Origin: Pseudolabrys sp.
Lineage (GTDB): Bacteria; Pseudomonadota; Alphaproteobacteria; Rhizobiales; Xanthobacteraceae
DNA length: 64,000 nt
Reading direction: 5' to 3'
Assembly (NCBI GenBank): GCA_026125895.1
Contig: JAHCKG010000001.1
Location: forward strand, 62,001 to 126,000
This document shows, piece by piece, positions 44,800 through 53,926 of the stretch. The translations under genes were made by a program, and so were the position numbers. Below the pieces are notes generated by a model that ran no database searches, was not told the origin of the DNA, and saw only the letters and a list, made by a program, of their open reading frames with translations. How positions within the stretch are numbered: position 1 is the stretch's first letter; every line of letters begins with the position of its first letter.

Positions 44800-45227
44800 G
44801 AGCGGCTCCCAACCAGTCGCGCGAGGCTAGGGCAGAGTTATAAACTCACCGTAAAAGTATGTGCTCAAAAGGGATGTCTCACAGCTAACGATCGACTCCT
44901 GTATCAAATGATAGAGGTCTGTATTGTTTATCATTCCTTCCGCGCGGTAGCGCGGTGCCGCATGGGGAGCGGTTCCATCATGGTGGAGGACGACGTGCTA
45001 GGTGCTTGTGAACATCAAGCCGCGTTGGAAGCCGGGCATGTCGAGCAACACACCCAATGTTGACCTCGGCCCAGCGTGATAGCGTGCGTTCGATCCGCTG
45101 CATTTGCACAAGGTCGCTCGCCCGTTGATCGGTGACGCCGAAAAGAGCCTTCGACAGTGAGCAGGGCCTTTCTTGATGTACACCGCTATATGGGCAGGTA
45201 GTCGACCACTAGACGCTGCGCAGCCGG
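44800..45227. other. Intergenic region between TadG-like and RHH genes
   Basis: About 430 bp. A minus frame at 44998-45231 overlaps the RHH gene stop by 4 nt but encodes nothing recognisable. No gene supported. Confidence 0.3.
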
Positions 45228-45476
45228 TCACCGGCGCTCTGTGCCCTCTCTGTTGATCTTAATCTGATCCTCTAGTACGAAAACTCGGATGGCTGACGAG
45301 AGATTGTGTGCGTTGCGGCTCGCATCGATCATCTCTATGAGGGCGCCAACTGATATGCCCTTGCGCACTGCGATATCTCTCGCGGCGTCCCAGAATGCGT
45401 CCTCTAAACTAATGCTCGTCTTGTGGCCGCGCAACACGATTGAACGCTTTCTGACTTGTGATCTAGCTGAGGCCAT
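45228..45476 (-). CDS. Ribbon-helix-helix domain protein
   Basis: 82 aa. Contains KRSIVLRGHKTSISLEDAFW, DAARDIAVRKGISVGALIEM and NLSSAIRVFVLE, the alphaproteobacterial RHH_4 pattern. Members are small DNA-binding proteins of unclear targets. Free-standing gene, ATG start. Confidence 0.85.
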   Translation of the reverse strand: MASARSQVRKRSIVLRGHKTSISLEDAFWDAARDIAVRKGISVGALIEMIDASRNAHNLSSAIRVFVLEDQIKINREGTERR

Positions 45477-45792
45477 AGCTGTCGATCTATCTTGGAGCGC
45501 GGTCCGTATTGCTACTCAGTCGCATGAATTGTGTTCGGTAAAATGAGGCGGCGTCAAGCTCGGGCAACATGAGCTAAGCTGAGGTCGATTTTCTAGTCCA
45601 GACCTGCCATCACTCGGTGCCGGGCACCGTCGGGCACTATGCACGCTTGTCTTCGAGAATAGTGCGTGTCGTTCCGTTGCTGCCATGGAAGGAACTTTCT
45701 TCCCGGGCAATGGAGTCTCCCCAAGCGCGCATTCGGGGAGGGAATTGTTTTTGATCAATGTCCGGCCTCAGTCACTCTGGCAATTTGCTTGG
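45477..45792. other. Intergenic region, divergent promoters
   Basis: About 315 bp between leftward RHH and rightward small genes. Nothing recognised. Confidence 0.3.
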
Positions 45793-45996
45793 ATGGCGAC
45801 GCTGCTTTTTACTTGTCCGATAACGGCGATGGCGACGAACGGGTGGATTGCGGACGATCCTGTGCCGCTCCCAGCGACGTTCGTTGCGATCAACTGCGCG
45901 GCTTGCGGCCGAATGCATTTCGTGATGCCGGGAACCGGCGAGGTGCTGGGAAGCGCTAATCGGCATCTGGGCCGGCACGACACGGCTGGACGTTAA
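45793..45996 (+). CDS. Small CxxC protein
   Basis: 67 aa from the ATG at 45793. TLLFTCPITAMATNGWIADD and AINCAACGRMHFVMPGTGEV match a small family in Bradyrhizobium relatives (CP..T...V.GW.AD ... C.AC...H.VNP.TGKVLG). The Cys residues could bind zinc. The normal NP of the family is MP here. Function unknown. Confidence 0.65.
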   Translation: MATLLFTCPITAMATNGWIADDPVPLPATFVAINCAACGRMHFVMPGTGEVLGSANRHLGRHDTAGR

Positions 45997-46244
45997 GGTG
46001 CCGCGGCAATCCCCGTTTAACGGCTCCGGCGGGAACTTCTGGCCCGGGGCATGGCTGCATCCAGCTCGCGCTCCGGCTGCCGTCATTCCTGACCAGGGTG
46101 TCGGTCTTTAAGTACTGGCGGCTCTGTAGGCTTTTTGATTCGCTTGTTTGACAGGCGAGAAAATGAAGCCTGGCAAGGCTAGAAGCGCTTGCAGTTGAAC
46201 CGTCACATCGAGGGGAGCGCCATAATTCAAGGTCGCCGGCGGCG

Positions 46245-46346
46245 TCACTCGCGCTTGGGAGGGTGTTTAGCTTGTTCCTCCGCTAGTAGCTTTTCGATCT
46301 GTCGGCGCTGCGCGTCGTCTTTCGTTTCAGCAAGCACTCGCTTCAA
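46245..46346 (-). pseudogene. Fragment of a small LLAEE-motif protein
   Basis: The minus frame ends VHLKRVLAETKDDAQRRQIE then KLLAEEQAKHPPKRE and a TGA at 46245. This pattern (helix, R..I..LLAEE.AK tail) recurs in small Bradyrhizobium proteins. Upstream the frame meets a stop with no ATG. A TTG at 46346 would give 33 aa. Probably a remnant. Confidence 0.35.
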
Positions 46347-46627
46347 GTGGACGAGGGTTGCCGATGCACAAAGTTGTCCATGGGAAATGCCATGCTTGCC
46401 TCGACGACGAAGATATTATTCGGATACCGGGAAGCGCGCGAGTATTATGATCGCCTTTTCGATCTGAGAGGCCGCGGCCGATGATCGCGCCAGTGCTCCA
46501 CCGAGCGCGAGGGGGCACCGACCTGACTTGCAATCAACATATTGCATATGCAGAATTTACCCAACAGCGGAACTAAGAACCATGTCAGTGTTCAGAACGG
46601 CCGCCTGTGATCAAAAAGGGGAGTGTT

Positions 46628-46831
46628 GTGCCGCACACTCAGACGACCCCTATCACTGCGCAATCGGAAGTCGACCGCCCGATTTGCCCCCGGTGTGGTT
46701 CGGAAATGTGGCTCGTTCGTATACGCGGCGAGGGCTCCGATAAAGAGCAACGCACGTTCAATTGTCCCGTCTGCGAAATCTCGACCTGCGAAAACGAACT
46801 TTCAACACACCCCGCCCCGATGGCTGGGTGA
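46628..46831 (+). CDS. Small zinc-ribbon-like protein (paralogue of 24807-24989)
   Basis: 67 aa from the GTG at 46628, preceded by GGGGAG; GTG at 46607 is an alternative. ICPRCGSEMWLVRIRGEGSD then KEQRTFNCPVCEIS gives the four Cys of a zinc ribbon. It shares CGSxMWL, GSxKE and CPVCxIS with the gene at 24807. Function unknown. Confidence 0.68.
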   Translation: MPHTQTTPITAQSEVDRPICPRCGSEMWLVRIRGEGSDKEQRTFNCPVCEISTCENELSTHPAPMAG

Positions 46832-47455
46832 TGTTGTGCCTTCTCGTTCGCATCAAAGTGTGGTCCACGTTATTGTAAGAGCAGCTTGCAGTGGCGTTCG
46901 CGGCCGACGTTATCTGCTGCGCTCCTCTGCACGGTGTTTCAGTCACGCCGCTGATATGGACTTATAGGAGGTTGCTCCTCGTTCAACGCGAGTGACACTG
47001 TCGTCTTGCGGCCGGAACCGACATTTCCGTTTTCGATTCGCTCGATCGAACTGGCCTTCAATGCAGCATGCGCGGGTCCCCAGGTGAGCCGGGATGGCTG
47101 CTGACCGAATGTGCCTAAAATAGGCTTTCGCTGCGCATCTCGCCTTACAAACGCATCATACCGCGAAGGGGCCCGCCAAGCCCCTTTAGCGCGCCGTGCT
47201 CGTGCTCAGCATCGACCATGCGCGCCATTTTGTAGTGCCGACGAGGCGAGGAATAAAATGGCCGCAGCGCAACTTTCTTTTCCAAGCTCAGCGTCACCTG
47301 CGTTCCACTCTGAATTATAGATCAACTGCTGGGACGGGAGAGGCTACGACCTCCACTACGCTGGAACTTCGAAGTTGCTTCGTTTTTGATGGCGGTTCCT
47401 GCCATCTTACCTATAATATCTCACGAACCGATTCAACGACGACGGGATCGATGAA
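46832..47455. other. Upstream region of the NirK fusion gene
   Basis: About 620 bp, presumably holding the promoter. TTGATGGCGGTTCC at about 47385 resembles half of an FNR box but lacks the ATCAA half. No gene supported. Confidence 0.35.
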
Positions 47456-49525
47456 ATGGGCGAAGGGATTGTCGCGCGGCTTCGTGACTGGTGGGTGCTG
47501 ATTGTCGGCTTGATCCTCATCATCGGTGCGCTAGCGGCGACATCCTTTGTCAGGCCGCAAGAGTCCTCGACTTCGGTTGCGACAAGCGCCGGACCTGCTT
47601 CGGCGACCGCCGAGACGGGGAAGGCTGCTCAGGTGGCCAAGAGCCAGCCAGCGATAGCAGGTGCCGCGAGCTTGGCCTCCGGTGCCGCTCCGGATCACGC
47701 TCATCCCCCATCTCAACCGTCCTCCGCTGGCCGGACCGCTGTCGCTGAGCAGGGGGCTCCGTCGGCAGCGGCGCCTGCTGCGCCCGCTGCACCTGCTCGG
47801 CCCGTCTTATCAGCAGACGCGGCAGCAGGCAGTCAGGTGTTTCGGAAATGCCAGGCCTGCCATTCGCTCCAGCCGGGTAAGAATGGCGTGGGTCCTTCAT
47901 TGGCCGGTATCCTCGGCAAGAAGGCTGCAAGCATCGAAGGCTATAATTATTCCCAGGCGATGAAGGCCAGCGGGCTTACCTGGGACGAGAAGACACTCGA
48001 CGCCTATCTCACTGACCCTCAGAAGGTCGTACCCGGCAACAAAATGCCATTTCCGGGTTTGAAAACGGAGAATGAGCGCAATCGCCTGCTTACATATCTG
48101 AGAGAGGTTGCGTCTCCGGCAACTGCTGCACCGGCCGCAGCGGCCGCTCAACCTCAATCCGGGTCCGCGCAACCGACGCCTCCGCAGGCGGCGGCCCGGG
48201 CCGCCCCTAGTCCTGCGGCAGATGCCGCCACGAGCTACATCCCCGCCGTTCGGTACACGCTGCGCACGGGAATCGCTGAAGGACGCATGGTCTTTATCGG
48301 CGTCGGCGGCACCATTGACGAGCAGGTAAACCCCGTCTTGTCGGCTGCGGAAGGCCAGTTGGTTCAGGTTACGCTTATCAACGGCGAGGGCGCCGAGCAC
48401 GACATCGTCTTCGACCGTCAGGGGCCGGCCGGAAGCTCACCGCACGTCTACGGGAAGGGAGCGAGCACGAATATCGCCTTTGTCGCCTCGAAGGCCGGGG
48501 ACTACGTCTACTTCTGCAGCGTGCCGGGCCATCGGCTTGCGGGCATGGAAGGTCAATTCCTGATCACGCCACAGCCGCCCCCGCAGACCGTGTCCGAAGC
48601 AGACATATCGCATCTGGCATCGGACGTGCCGCAGCCAATCGGCAAGCGAGAGCCGCAAACCGTTCGGGTTGATCTGGTGACCGTCGAGTTGGAAGGACGC
48701 CTCGCGGAAGGCACCACGTTCGGTTACTGGACTTTCAATGGCAAGGTGCCGGGCCCCATGCTCCGCGTCCGCGTCGGCGACACGGTCGAGGTCCACCTCA
48801 AGAACGCTGACAACAGCGCTATGGTCCATTCGGTTGATTTTCACGCCGCCACTGGCCCGGGGGGAGGGGCTGTCTCGACGCAGACCAATCCAGGTGAAGA
48901 GAAGTCCTTTAAGTTTAAGGCTCTGATCCCTGGCCTCTACGTCTACCACTGCGCCACGCCTATGGTCGCGCATCACATTGCCAACGGCATGTACGGCCTC
49001 ATTCTCGTCGAGCCGGAAGAAGGACTTCCCCCTGTCGATCATGAGTTCTACGTCATGCAAGGGGAGATCTACACGGAAGGCGCTTTCGGTCAGCACGGCA
49101 GCCAGGAGTTCAATGTAGAGAAACTGCTGAGCGAGCGTCCGGAATACTTTGTATTCAACGGCTCGGTCGGCGCGCTTTCACGCCTTCATCCCCTGCAAGC
49201 CAAGGTGGGCGACACCGTTCGGATATTCTTCGGCGTCGGCGGACCGAACTACACGTCTTCATTCCATGTGATCGGCGAGATCTTCGATAAAGTATATAAT
49301 CTCGGCGGCATCCTCAGCGAGCCTTTGCGCGGCGTACAGACAGTCATGGTCCCTGCCGGTGGCGCGGTCATCACCGAGTTTAAGGTCGATGTGCCGGGCA
49401 ACTACACGCTGGTCGATCACGCCCTGTCCCGTGCTGAGCGTGGTCTTATCGGCGTTTTGCACGTGGAGGGCGCGCCAAATCCGGAAATCTACGACGGCAA
49501 AGTGGAGGCTGGATCGGGGCATTAA
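47456..49525 (+). CDS. nirK: Membrane-anchored cytochrome c-cupredoxin-NirK fusion (copper nitrite reductase)
   Basis: 689 aa. Reduces nitrite to NO in the periplasm. Order: one N-terminal membrane helix (12-30), Ala/Pro-rich linker (31-116), class I cytochrome c (CQACH 132-136, likely axial Met197), second linker (223-262), cupredoxin (H315, C354, H359, M364), then a two-domain NirK. NirK type 1 copper ligands are H458, C499, H507, M512; type 2 ligands H463, H498, H655; catalytic Asp461 and His604 are present. The short HCATPMVAHHIANGM linker is of the class II kind. Common NirK is about 360 aa. The extra heme and copper domains could wire the enzyme internally to the bc1/quinol chain. Confidence 0.93.
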   Translation: MGEGIVARLRDWWVLIVGLILIIGALAATSFVRPQESSTSVATSAGPASATAETGKAAQVAKSQPAIAGAASLASGAAPDHAHPPSQPSSAGRTAVAEQGAPSAAAPAAPAAPARPVLSADAAAGSQVFRKCQACHSLQPGKNGVGPSLAGILGKKAASIEGYNYSQAMKASGLTWDEKTLDAYLTDPQKVVPGNKMPFPGLKTENERNRLLTYLREVASPATAAPAAAAAQPQSGSAQPTPPQAAARAAPSPAADAATSYIPAVRYTLRTGIAEGRMVFIGVGGTIDEQVNPVLSAAEGQLVQVTLINGEGAEHDIVFDRQGPAGSSPHVYGKGASTNIAFVASKAGDYVYFCSVPGHRLAGMEGQFLITPQPPPQTVSEADISHLASDVPQPIGKREPQTVRVDLVTVELEGRLAEGTTFGYWTFNGKVPGPMLRVRVGDTVEVHLKNADNSAMVHSVDFHAATGPGGGAVSTQTNPGEEKSFKFKALIPGLYVYHCATPMVAHHIANGMYGLILVEPEEGLPPVDHEFYVMQGEIYTEGAFGQHGSQEFNVEKLLSERPEYFVFNGSVGALSRLHPLQAKVGDTVRIFFGVGGPNYTSSFHVIGEIFDKVYNLGGILSEPLRGVQTVMVPAGGAVITEFKVDVPGNYTLVDHALSRAERGLIGVLHVEGAPNPEIYDGKVEAGSGH

Positions 49526-49954
49526 GGCCAATGCGCGCTCTGCCAGCGGACATTAACCCCTGTTAAAACCGAAGTTCGCGCCAACCGCTTTGTCTCCGAA
49601 CTATTTGAGTTCGCCGACCCTTCTCAATTCGGCAATCGCTGTTTCTGGTTTATTCTCGCCTAGATGTTCGAAAAGCGAATGCGCGATCTGCAGATGCCGG
49701 GTTCCGGATTTGTGCATTTGACGACTCTATTGGGCAAGCCGTCCTCTACTCAAAGGCGCGCTGAGAAGCGCTTCCCGGATGTAAGAGGCTGGCAGCATGT
49801 GTCCACTCGTTTGGTGGACCTCCCGGCGCAAATTTCGTCTGTGAGGCGCGTGCGGTGGGTACGACAAACTGCCATGTGAAATCGCGACATTTTTCTACCT
49901 TCGCGGTGCCCCGTTTGGTATGCAGAGAGAGAACGTCAAAGCGAGTTACGGGCA
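49526..49954. other. Intergenic region, NirK to Crp/Fnr regulator
   Basis: About 430 bp. A 71-codon open frame at 49664-49879 is unrecognised. No FNR-type box seen. Confidence 0.3.
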
Positions 49955-50650
49955 ATGGCCCAACTGGATCAGTCGCTAGTTTCCGAGTTGCCTTTGTTCG
50001 CCGGCCTTCAGAAGGTCGATCTGAACGACATCTTGCGGGAAGCGCATCCGCTGCATCGTCCTAAGAACACAGTGGTGTTCGAACAGGGAGAAGATGCGCA
50101 CTCATTCTTCGTCTTGCTTCACGGCCATGTGCGTGCGGCGAAGATGACGCCCGGCGGCCACCAGATTGTGGTGCGCTACGTCACCCCCGGCGAAACGTTC
50201 GGCGTTGCCGCAGCGCTGGGGCTAAGTGCCTATCCGGCGACCGCGACGGCGGTCGACGACAGTTTGGTCTTGGCCTGGCCGTCGGCGGCGTGGCCGCGTC
50301 TGTCGTCGAGATATCCGGTATTGGCGGCGAAGACATTGCAAACCGTCGGCGAGCGTCTGCAGGATTCGCATACCCGGATTATTGAGATATCGACCGAGCA
50401 GGTCGAACGGCGTGTGGCGCGAGCGCTGCTGCGTCTCATCCGACAGGCCGGGCGCAAGACGGATAACGGCATCGAGATCGACTTTCCCATCAGCCGCCAG
50501 GACATCGCCGAAATGACCGGGACGACGCTTTATAGCGTCAGCCGCGTCCTGAGCGGTTGGGAAGGGCAGGGCATCGTCGAGGGCGGACGCCAGAAAATCC
50601 TAGTGTGCAATCCGCACAAGCTGGCTCAGATCGGAGACGAGGTCAATTAG
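49955..50650 (+). CDS. Crp/Fnr-family regulator (NnrR/Dnr-like)
   Basis: 231 aa. A cyclic-nucleotide-binding-like fold (residues ~12-125) is followed by a Crp-type HTH with ISRQDIAEMTGTTLYSVSRV as recognition region. The N-terminus lacks the Cys cluster of Fnr, so it should not carry that 4Fe-4S cluster; NnrR/Dnr proteins of this type sense NO, often through heme. Its place between nirK and the nos genes makes it the likely local regulator of the boxes at 53789 and 54509. That assignment is inference. Confidence 0.87.
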   Translation: MAQLDQSLVSELPLFAGLQKVDLNDILREAHPLHRPKNTVVFEQGEDAHSFFVLLHGHVRAAKMTPGGHQIVVRYVTPGETFGVAAALGLSAYPATATAVDDSLVLAWPSAAWPRLSSRYPVLAAKTLQTVGERLQDSHTRIIEISTEQVERRVARALLRLIRQAGRKTDNGIEIDFPISRQDIAEMTGTTLYSVSRVLSGWEGQGIVEGGRQKILVCNPHKLAQIGDEVN

Positions 50651-50858
50651 GCTCTTGGGCTTTCAGCAGGGCCGTGATTAATGTCGCCGTTTCGATCCCG
50701 TATGCCTGACATGCTTCGCTGACCGTATGGAACGGCGCGATCGGGCAACCCACGCAGTCCATTCGAAAGTCGAGAAAGACGCGGATCGTCGCGGGCCATG
50801 CCCGCATCACGTCATCGACGATGCTTTCCGCCTGAATATGATATGCGTTGCAATTCAT
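50643..50858 (-). CDS. DUF1858 domain protein
   Basis: 71 aa. VDDVMRAWPATIRVFLDFRM then DCVGCPIAPFHTVSEACQAY matches DUF1858, whose CxGC pair is redox-active or metal-binding; the domain is often found beside hybrid-cluster and nitrogen-oxide genes. Convergent with the Crp/Fnr gene (8-bp overlap). Last gene of the leftward accessory set, about 80 bp after its neighbour. Confidence 0.85.
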   Translation of the reverse strand: MNCNAYHIQAESIVDDVMRAWPATIRVFLDFRMDCVGCPIAPFHTVSEACQAYGIETATLITALLKAQEPN

Positions 50859-50937
50859 GATCTAAAGCTAGTTTGGCGATGCTGCTATTTCTCGTGTCGG
50901 AGCAAGCAGGGCCTCATCTTCTGGCGGACAGTTACCT

Positions 50938-51162
50938 TCAAGGATCGGGAGCGTAACGGGCGTAGCGGTGCAGGAACGCATTGAAGGCCTTCCACGACAC
51001 CGGTGAGTTCTGGCGCACTGCCGCACAGGCTTGGCCAGCCAGCCTGCAAGCGGTGTCGGTATGCCCGGTCGTCGCCAATGCCTTTAGACTTTCGAGAAGA
51101 ACATCCTCGATCTGCGGCGGAATACGTCTTGGTCGTTCGATCAGGGTTCGGCGTGTGGTCAT
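50938..51162 (-). CDS. 74-aa hypothetical protein of the denitrification accessory set
   Basis: 74 aa. Two helices: IEDVLLESLKALATTGHTDT, ACRLAGQACAAVR, then AFNAFLHRYARYAPDP. It overlaps the DUF59 gene stop/start by 4 nt (ATGA), so it is a real operon member. No family name recognised. The single Cys pair is not arranged as a metal site. Confidence 0.6.
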   Translation of the reverse strand: MTTRRTLIERPRRIPPQIEDVLLESLKALATTGHTDTACRLAGQACAAVRQNSPVSWKAFNAFLHRYARYAPDP

Positions 51163-51494
51163 GTATCGTTGTCCGGACCGAAGCCGAGTTGCACACGGGC
51201 CGAGGATGTCATCATCTCAGGCTTCCAGGCAGGATCATATGTAAGTGACACCTCGGCGGAGGTTACGCCAGGAACCGCGATGGCGGCCTGCTGTGCGCCG
51301 TCCTTCAAGAACGAGGTCGCAGGGCAGCCGCGAGTGGTCGTCGTCATGAGAATGCGCGCGCCGCCGCTGTCGTTCACACCGATCACGTAGACCAACCCCA
51401 GATCGACGATGTTGAGGCCGAGCTCCGGGTCGATGACAAGCCGCAGTGCCTCCTCGATGCGCTGGCCGACTTCTTCTTGGGGCGACAACATCAT
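51159..51494 (-). CDS. DUF59 (MIP18/PaaD-like) metal-sulfur cluster assembly factor
   Basis: 111 aa. IEEALRLVIDPELGLNIVDL then GLVYVIGV, and the TTTTRGCPATSFL Cys segment, fit the SufT/PaaD-like DUF59 family that helps load Fe-S or other metal clusters. Coupled by 4-nt overlaps to genes on both sides. It may serve maturation of a metalloprotein in this denitrification set; the client is unknown. Confidence 0.88.
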   Translation of the reverse strand: MMLSPQEEVGQRIEEALRLVIDPELGLNIVDLGLVYVIGVNDSGGARILMTTTTRGCPATSFLKDGAQQAAIAVPGVTSAEVSLTYDPAWKPEMMTSSARVQLGFGPDNDT

Positions 51495-52015
51495 GGACCC
51501 TCCTGCCGTCCGGCGCGCACGAGAACTTTGTACGTGATCCCGTCGGGCTCAAAAGCTCCACGCCAAACGTGCCCTCGTTTAGCGAGCATTGGGAACAGGA
51601 ATACCGGCTCACGGCAGAGCAGGGCGCTCAGCACTTCGCCAGGTTGCATAGTCTCGACCGCGGCAAGAATGCGCACCATCGGCTCTGGCGGGTCGAGGTC
51701 GCGGTTGTCGAGGCTACGAACCGGGCTCGGCCACTGCTCGTCGTCGGTCGCGCCCGTTGGCGCGGTCGTCGTTTCTCTCAGGTCGGCCGGCGTGAATACT
51801 ACCTCCCAGTCGCCGCCGTCCAGTTCCTTGGCATCATGTGCGAAACCTTTTGAGCCAAGGACATGCAGCAACGGTGTGGGCTTGAATGTCGCGTAGAGTC
51901 GCAAGCACTGGCCGGGCGTGAGGGCATTCACGGCGGCCATGATCTCTCCGAACGGTTCGCCGCCGGCCCTGAGTGTCGGTCGTACGTCAACTTCCACGAA
52001 GTCTGTCATGATCAT
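51491..52015 (-). CDS. Double DUF2249 protein
   Basis: 174 aa made of two DUF2249 units: residues ~6-80 (VDVRPTLRAGGEPFGEIMAA, TPGQCLRLYATFKPTPLLHV) and ~100-170 (LDNRDLDPPEPMVRILAAVE, PGEVLSALLCREPVFLFPML). DUF2249 is a small SirA/TusA-like fold often found near denitrification and NO-response genes. ATGA overlap with the DUF59 gene. Role unknown. Confidence 0.85.
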   Translation of the reverse strand: MIMTDFVEVDVRPTLRAGGEPFGEIMAAVNALTPGQCLRLYATFKPTPLLHVLGSKGFAHDAKELDGGDWEVVFTPADLRETTTAPTGATDDEQWPSPVRSLDNRDLDPPEPMVRILAAVETMQPGEVLSALLCREPVFLFPMLAKRGHVWRGAFEPDGITYKVLVRAGRQEGP

Positions 52016-52028
52016 CTCCTTAGTGAGC

Positions 52029-53378
52029 CTACTGCGAGGCGAGCAAAGCTGGCCGGCGCGCCAAATGTAAAATCCGCAATTCCGGTCTTACGTCGAGCAA
52101 GAGGCGCGTGCGTGCGATCTCCACGGCGATGCCGGTCGCTCCGCCTAGCATCAGCACTGCTGAAGCGCGAAATACCTCGGGCGCATCGAGCAGCAAGCAG
52201 GCGGTCGCGCTCCAGACGCCGGCGAAATAGATCCAGAACCACTTGGCCGCACGCGGCTCGACGACAAGGTCCTGAACGCGTGGTGTCGCGGTCGTGCCGA
52301 GCACCGGGCCAAAACATTCGAGCCAGGTCAGGAAGGCAACGATCTTGTAGAGCTTGGCGAGGCCCAAGCCGGTGAGCCAGCCGAAGGCCGCCAGAAACAC
52401 GATGGCCCCGATTTGATCCTCGAATTGGCTGGCCGCCACGAGAACTACCGACAGAACAGCGACGCCCGCGAGATTGGCGAGCGCGATGGCGGCCATGCGG
52501 GCGTTGAGCTCAATTTTGCGACGCTTCCGAGCGCGGTAAAGATGGAGGATGTCCGCGCCATAAAGAGAAAGGGCACAGGTGCCGAGAAGGCCGGCCACAA
52601 GGAGAAAGGCTGTAGGATGCCCGCCCATCCCGATGGCGACCGTGCCGCCTACAATTGCGACGGCTAGCGCGGCGGTGCCGTAATAAAGAACCGCGCGCGA
52701 TCGTGGGGTTTCGCTTTCCGGAGCCAGCATGAACATGGCCAATAAGCGATAGCTGACGCCAATGGCCGTGAAGGTTAGCCAGCCGGAGAGTCCCGCAATG
52801 GCATGTACGGGAATTCCGTAAGTCGCGATATCGGCAAGCGGCGGGCCGCTGGCGCTGCCATCGAGAACCAATGCAAAGACGAAACCGAGCGTTGCTGTGG
52901 CCGCAGCGCAGAGCAGGCCAACGGTGACGAACCGGGCCGCAAGCGGCAGAGGTCGTGCTTGCCACAGCGTACGGCCGAGGTTCCAGAGTGCGAGCGCGAA
53001 TCCACAGCCAAGCAGAACGGCCGCCGGGGAAAAACAAGAGTGGAGCGCGGGGATGCGGCCTCCAAGCTGCAGAAAGCCGCCGACCAATATGGTGAGACCG
53101 ACTACGAGGAGCGCAAGCGTGGGCAGTGGCAACGTATTGCTATAGATCGGCTTGGCTACCAGTACCGGTACGAACTGAAACAGTGCACCGAACATCAAAA
53201 GGCTGAGCCAGCCGATAGCGATCAGATGGACGAGGACAAGCGAATCGGGAGCGCGGAGTTCGGCGCTGGGGAAGCCAAATCCGACCACCATCAGCGCCTC
53301 GCCGGCCAGCAGGCAGGCGAGCGCGACGGCGAAGTAGGACATCGACCAGCGGGAGAGCGTTGCGCCGACCATGGGCAA
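52029..53378 (-). CDS. NnrS-like / heme-copper-oxidase-like membrane protein
   Basis: 449 aa with about 12 hydrophobic helices. Conserved membrane His are visible in LVLVHLIAIGWLSLLMFGAL and in PVHAIAGLSGWLTFTAIG. Such proteins resemble NnrS and the COX1-like proteins of denitrifiers, which protect against or respond to NO, possibly with heme. The context (DUF2249 genes on both sides, Crp/Fnr regulator and nirK nearby) supports an NO-related role; biochemistry cannot be read from sequence. Confidence 0.75.
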   Translation of the reverse strand: MPMVGATLSRWSMSYFAVALACLLAGEALMVVGFGFPSAELRAPDSLVLVHLIAIGWLSLLMFGALFQFVPVLVAKPIYSNTLPLPTLALLVVGLTILVGGFLQLGGRIPALHSCFSPAAVLLGCGFALALWNLGRTLWQARPLPLAARFVTVGLLCAAATATLGFVFALVLDGSASGPPLADIATYGIPVHAIAGLSGWLTFTAIGVSYRLLAMFMLAPESETPRSRAVLYYGTAALAVAIVGGTVAIGMGGHPTAFLLVAGLLGTCALSLYGADILHLYRARKRRKIELNARMAAIALANLAGVAVLSVVLVAASQFEDQIGAIVFLAAFGWLTGLGLAKLYKIVAFLTWLECFGPVLGTTATPRVQDLVVEPRAAKWFWIYFAGVWSATACLLLDAPEVFRASAVLMLGGATGIAVEIARTRLLLDVRPELRILHLARRPALLASQ

Positions 53379-53434
53379 GGCCTTTCAGATGGGGAGCCGG
53401 CGGCAGACCGCCGATCCCGTCGTGCAAGGAGGTG

Positions 53435-53683
53435 TCAGGCAGCCTTCTGCTGCCGGCCAATTTCGACGCGCCAAACCTCGGGTCCGCGTTCGAGATAGGT
53501 CCACGAGAACTGACGTGGATATTCGGCTTCAAGTTGGTAATAGAGCGGCTTCGGATCGTGATCGTTGACCAGGACAAAGGCGCCGCCGACAGCGAGCTGA
53601 TCGACCAGTTCGAAGATCTTCCGGTGCCGCTGGGCAGGCACGAGGCTTCGGACATCGACTTCATTATGCGAGGACTGGGTCAT
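53435..53683 (-). CDS. DUF2249 domain protein
   Basis: 82 aa. VDVRSLVPAQRHRKIFELVD, FVLVNDHDPKPLYYQLEAEY and FSWTYLERGPEVWRVEIG are the full DUF2249 pattern, with the conserved NDHDPKPL loop. First gene of the leftward accessory set and divergent from pseudoazurin, so it may share the FNR-type box at 53789. Confidence 0.88.
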   Translation of the reverse strand: MTQSSHNEVDVRSLVPAQRHRKIFELVDQLAVGGAFVLVNDHDPKPLYYQLEAEYPRQFSWTYLERGPEVWRVEIGRQQKAA

Positions 53684-53788
53684 TCAGTTACTCCTTCCGT
53701 CGGTTCTAATGTGCATGTTTTGCAGCCGGAGCCCGATTGAGGCTGCGGCCTGCTGCGGTCGCATCATGAGCGCTGCGCAGATGCATCA

Positions 53789-53802
53789 TTGATCGCAGTC
53801 AG
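53789..53802. promoter_or_regulatory. FNR/NnrR-type box upstream of pseudoazurin
   Basis: TTGATCGCAGTCAG: the left half TTGAT is perfect and the right half GTCAG fits 3 of 5 of the ATCAA half. It lies 124 bp before the pseudoazurin ATG and 105 bp from the divergent DUF2249 start. Confidence 0.55.
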
Positions 53803-53926
53803 CCTCGGCGAGTTTGCGCCAGCGCAAAGAAACTGCGCGACGTTGGCCGCACATACGATGCCGTCGATCCGAGGAGACCGCGCATTCTGCGCGGACGCCG
53901 TCTCGGACAGACGAAAAGGAGCGAAT

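Noticed and set aside
44998-45231. 77-codon minus frame overlapping the RHH stop by 4 nt
   Set aside because: The overlap looks operon-like, but the residues resemble no protein and the ribosome site is poor.
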